Of a stretch of 16,301 nucleotides of DNA, positions 14,000-16,301 are shown piece after piece. Below the pieces are notes generated by a model, which made no database searches, had not been told where the DNA came from, and was given only the letters and a program-made list of their open reading frames with translations. Source of the stretch: Longicatena sp. (GTDB taxonomy: Bacteria; Bacillota_I; Bacilli_A; Erysipelotrichales; Erysipelotrichaceae); the NCBI GenBank assembly GCA_020025055.1, contig JAHHST010000030.1:1-16301 (forward strand), read 5' to 3'. Numbering within the stretch: the stretch's first letter is position 1; each line of letters starts with the position of its first letter. Made by a program: the position numbers and the translations under genes.

Positions 14000-14710
14000 T
14001 TAAAGGGGATTCTTTTTAATCTTAGCAAATGCTCTTGGGTATTTCTTTGGTGTTGGATTTACTTTTTCAAAAACAAAATTAACTCTTTTTGAACCATCAC
14101 TTAACACCTTTTCATCCATTTGCTTCTTTTCACATCCTAATATATGTATTGCTTTTTCAGCTAATTGATATTCCTCTAATGCATTTGCACCTTTTAATGC
14201 TAAAAACATTCCACCTTGTTTCACAAGTGGAATACATAATTCTGAAAGCATTGGTAAATTTGCAACAGCTCTTGCACTAACAATATCAAAACTTTCTCGA
14301 TGATCTTTTGCATAATCTTCTGCTCTTGCATGAACACAAGTAACATCATCTAATCCAAGTTCATTACATAATGCATTTAGAAATGTGACTCTTTTCCCTA
14401 ATGTTTCAACAATTGTAACTTTTAAATCTGGATATACAATTTTCAATGGGATACTTGGGAACCCTGCTCCTGCACCCACATCACAAAAACTTCCTTTTAA
14501 CTCGACATCAAAGGAGGGTAAAATTGAATCTAAAAAGTGTTTTTCATATATTTCATCTATATCGGTGATTGCTGTAAGATTCATTTTTTCATTCCACTCA
14601 ACTAGCATTTTGGCATATTTTTCAAACTGCATTAGTTGTGTTTCATTTAAATTAACACCGTATTCTTTTACTTTTTGATAAAAATCTTCTTTATGAAATG
14701 TTTTGGACAT
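14000..14710 (-). CDS. rsmG: 16S rRNA (guanine527-N7)-methyltransferase RsmG
   Basis: SAM-dependent enzyme that methylates G527 (E. coli numbering) in the 530 loop of 16S rRNA; loss of function gives low-level streptomycin resistance in many bacteria. The 236 residues match the family. The N-terminal part has WNEKMNLTAI (39-48) and KHFLDSI (57-63). The SAM-binding motif is DVGAGAGFPSIPLK (77-90), the motif II acid is in VET (101-103), and SARAVANLP is at 145-153. The C-terminal PKKYPRAFAKIKKNPL is the usual basic tail. GGAGGG precedes the ATG. It leads the rsmG-noc-parA-parB operon from a promoter at 14732-14740. In B. subtilis mnmE-mnmG come directly before it; here that place is taken by a gene-poor stretch. 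Confidence 0.96.
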   Translation of the reverse strand: MSKTFHKEDFYQKVKEYGVNLNETQLMQFEKYAKMLVEWNEKMNLTAITDIDEIYEKHFLDSILPSFDVELKGSFCDVGAGAGFPSIPLKIVYPDLKVTIVETLGKRVTFLNALCNELGLDDVTCVHARAEDYAKDHRESFDIVSARAVANLPMLSELCIPLVKQGGMFLALKGANALEEYQLAEKAIHILGCEKKQMDEKVLSDGSKRVNFVFEKVNPTPKKYPRAFAKIKKNPL

Positions 14711-14731
14711 ACTATCCCTCCAGTATTTATT

Positions 14732-14740
14732 ATTATAGCA
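14732..14740 (-). promoter_or_regulatory. Promoter of the rsmG-noc-parA-parB operon
   Basis: The minus strand reads TGCTATAAT: a perfect TATAAT (complement of 14732-14737) with the extended TG. The -35 position is weak (TTTAGT). It lies about 20 bp before the ribosome-binding site. Confidence 0.65.
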
Positions 14741-14898
14741 AACTTACCATATGAACTAAACCTTTTCTTTGCTTTTTTATTGTATTTATCAATTTTCTTA
14801 ATATAAAAAATTTTTATTCAAAATTTAAGGTAATTTATATTTTAAATAAATTTTACTATTCTTATAATTTCACATTTTATATAAGAAACATATTGAAA

Positions 14899-14938
14899 AA
14901 AAGCCTTTTATTACAATTCAATTGAATAAAAGGCTTTT
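14899..14938. terminator. Very strong bidirectional hairpin terminator
   Basis: AAAAGCCTTTTATT (14899-14912) and AATAAAAGGCTTTT (14925-14938) are perfect 14-bp complements, and the loop (ACAATTCAATTG) can add another CAATT/AATTG pairing. T-rich runs follow on both strands. On the minus strand it would end the transcript of the decayed unit at 15141-15521. No plus-strand gene precedes it, so its minus-strand role is the likely one. Confidence 0.8.
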
Positions 14939-15140
14939 CTATTTACTTTTATATTTATCACGATTTTACAATGTCTTTGTATATAGCCTAATCTTTTTTC
15001 TTTCGCGATTATTACTAAATTACAATACATCATATCCAACCGCTACGTATTTGTTTCATGTTCTCCACATAGGACTTTTTACAATCATTATACATTTAGA
15101 TTTCTTCATCCTTATTTTTTTGCCTATGCTTCAAATCTAT

Positions 15141-15445
15141 CTATTTTGCTAGATCTGCTTGAATTTCTTCTTGCAATATATAGATGTTAGATCTATATAC
15201 CAATGGAACAATACTCTGGAGATTATTACATCCCTGTAATTGAAAACATCACTATTTTCTTTTCCTGATACCTGTTTTGCTTTCACCAAATTTTCTTCAG
15301 GCTTTAACTTCCGATGATCCACACCGTATTTTCGAAATTGTTAATAAAGCGATATTTCTTCTTTTCGATAAGTACCTCTACAAGATACCCTTTCACGCAT
15401 CAATCAAGAATAAGTTTCGGTCTATTAACTAATTAAACATCCCAT
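15141..15445 (-). pseudogene. Decayed small gene of unknown function
   Basis: This minus-strand unit keeps the signals of a gene without an intact reading frame. From an ATG at 15445, preceded by AAGGAGAG and GGTG, the frame hits stops after six codons. The same frame then runs from about 15400 as MRERVSCRGTYRKEEISLY, meets a TAA (next residues QFRKYGVDHRKLKPEENL), stays open to about NYRD, and by a one-base shift near 15229-15231 joins a frame reading CNNLQSIVPLVYRSN and then IYILQEEIQADLAK and stop at 15141. The stitched product (about 85-100 residues) looks like genuine charged soluble protein, in contrast to the surrounding AT noise. I do not recognise the family. From 14940 to 15140 I see only short broken frames before the terminator. 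It could instead be a non-coding RNA. Confidence 0.45.
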
Positions 15446-15493
15446 TTTCTCACCGCTCTCCTTTTTATTACTCTTTCTTTTCTTTACACTTTC

Positions 15494-15521
15494 ATTATAT
15501 ATTTAAAAGCCATTATGTAAA
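15494..15521 (-). promoter_or_regulatory. Promoter of the decayed minus-strand unit
   Basis: Minus strand TTTACA (complement of 15516-15521), a 16-bp spacer and a perfect TATAAT (complement of 15494-15499), 35 bp before the AAGGAGAG site. The predicted transcript to the hairpin at 14899 would be nearly 600 nt. Confidence 0.55.
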
Positions 15522-15564
15522 CAACAATGGTATGTTCGACTGTATTGTGGAAAGATTGGATTTT

Positions 15565-16239
15565 TTATTTTGTTAATTTTCTAACTTTATCGATGATCTC
15601 TTGTCTACGCAATCTTGCGAATGGTAATGGAGTTTGATTTACATAAACCGTATCAGATTCAAATTTTGTGATATATTGAAGATTTACTAAAAAACTAGAA
15701 TGTATTCTCAAAAATTGATATTTTTCAAAGTATGCTTCAGCATCACTAATATTTTTACGTTCGCTAAATTCTCCTCTTTTCGTATGATAAATTAAATTCT
15801 TATTTTCTTTTTCAATATAATATATTTCTTTTATTTTTAACGGTACACTTACATGATTATAAGAAAAGAAATATTCATCATCATTTTTCATTTTTCTCTT
15901 TATACAAGGATATACGTTTGCTAATTCTTTTTTTAGTTCTTTTCTATTCACATATAATATTTGATTATAATCATGAAACTCATAATCTAAATTTTTAGAT
16001 GTAGTAAATACAATGACACGTTCTGGATAAGGATGAATAAATCCTTCAGTAACTCTTGGAGTATCAAATTTATCTTGTAAAATCAAGATATTATATTCTC
16101 TCTCCATTTGTGCTTTTGCCAATTGTGAGATTTTTGTGAAATAATGAAATGTCCAGTCTTCCTCTTTTAAAATTTCTCCTAATTCAAAGATAATATTTTT
16201 CGCATTCTCTTCATTTTCTAAAATTGCAATTCTTAACAT
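15565..16239 (-). CDS. LytTR-family transcriptional regulator with degenerate receiver domain
   Basis: DNA-binding regulator of the LytTR class, 224 residues from the ATG at 16239, chosen because GAGGTG (16246-16251) is 6 nt upstream; other starts at 16284 or at the ATG two codons before lie at or ahead of that site. Residues about 122-221 form the LytTR domain: KIKEIYYIEKENKNLIYHT, ISDAEAYFEKYQFLRIHSSF (HSSFLVNLQYI at 180-190) and PLPFARLRRQEI are characteristic. Residues 2-118 have the receiver outline (LRIAILENEEN, NILILQDKF, RVIVFTTS, YVNRKEL), but Gln55 is where the phospho-accepting Asp of LD motifs would align, with Asp56 one position on. Phosphorylation by a histidine kinase is therefore doubtful, and no kinase gene is in the window. 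Targets are unknown. Confidence 0.88.
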   Translation of the reverse strand: MLRIAILENEENAKNIIFELGEILKEEDWTFHYFTKISQLAKAQMEREYNILILQDKFDTPRVTEGFIHPYPERVIVFTTSKNLDYEFHDYNQILYVNRKELKKELANVYPCIKRKMKNDDEYFFSYNHVSVPLKIKEIYYIEKENKNLIYHTKRGEFSERKNISDAEAYFEKYQFLRIHSSFLVNLQYITKFESDTVYVNQTPLPFARLRRQEIIDKVRKLTK

Positions 16240-16282
16240 AAGCATCACCTCATTCTGAATTTTTATATTTATATCTAACATC

Positions 16283-16291
16283 ATTATATCA
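16283..16291 (-). promoter_or_regulatory. Extended -10 promoter of the LytTR regulator
   Basis: The minus strand reads TGATATAAT, a perfect TATAAT (complement of 16283-16288) with extended TG. The -35 position lies at or beyond the window edge, so it cannot be judged fully. Confidence 0.5.
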
Positions 16292-16301
16292 ATAAAAAAA
16301 G

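Noticed and set aside
14217..14232. TGTTTCAC followed by AAGTGGAA inside rsmG as a parS site
   Set aside because: The left half matches parS exactly, but two extra bases separate it from a degenerate right half, breaking the palindrome spacing ParB needs; it also codes for conserved RsmG residues.
15050..15065. TGTTTCATGTTCTCCA as a parS-like site near the Par operon
   Set aside because: It matches the parS consensus at only 11 of 16 positions and the right half is not complementary to the left.
14922..15152. Plus-strand reading frame of 76 codons, leucine- and phenylalanine-rich
   Set aside because: It starts inside the terminator hairpin, has no ribosome-binding site, and its hydrophobicity is what AT-rich T-rich sequence gives by chance; the minus strand carries the gene signals.

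Overview
This window is low-GC, AT-rich bacterial chromosome with strong Shine-Dalgarno sites, textbook sigma-A promoters and short operons closed by U-tract hairpins. Several genes are typical of Bacillota: a DUF951 protein, DarA (c-di-AMP receptor), a FemAB-type transferase, and the order rsmG-noc-parA-parB. AT bias and gene content suggest an Erysipelotrichia/Coprobacillaceae-like gut Firmicute, but that placement is inference. No plasmid or phage hallmark genes are visible and most genes are housekeeping. The rsmG-noc-soj-spo0J order and the yyzM-ychF pair are both found near the replication origin in Bacillus subtilis, so this is probably an origin-proximal region.

Layout. 1-3350 (+): a class A penicillin-binding protein, then a secreted cell-wall-repeat protein with an NlpC/P60-like cysteine hydrolase domain, with its own strong promoter and terminator. 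3427-7609 (-): monocistronic darA; monocistronic ychF; then a four-gene operon map-dtd-folD-yyzM from one extended -10 promoter, closed by a hairpin that overlaps the yyzM stop. 7674-11460 (+): three separately promoted genes, namely a sodium:neurotransmitter-symporter family transporter, a DUF5662 protein and a FemA/FemX-like peptidoglycan bridge transferase with a coiled-coil insert. 11464-14740 (-): the rsmG-noc-parA-parB operon for rRNA methylation, nucleoid occlusion and chromosome segregation, with 11-15 nt gaps. 14741-15564: a gene-poor stretch with a very strong bidirectional hairpin and a decayed minus-strand gene that still has promoter, ribosome-binding site and terminator. 15565-16291 (-): a LytTR-family regulator with a degenerate receiver.

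How it fits together. Three products act on the cell wall (PBP, secreted hydrolase-like protein, Fem transferase). The Par/Noc proteins couple chromosome segregation to division. map, dtd and folD serve protein maturation, tRNA proofreading and one-carbon supply. DarA and the LytTR protein are signalling proteins whose targets cannot be seen here.

I see no clear undescribed multi-gene system. The points most worth a second look are the Noc protein that keeps Noc-type DNA-recognition residues but lacks the N-terminal membrane helix, the decayed transcription unit at 15141-15521, the pseudo-receiver of the LytTR regulator, the divergent secreted NlpC/P60-like enzyme, and helically phased direct repeats upstream of two promoters.
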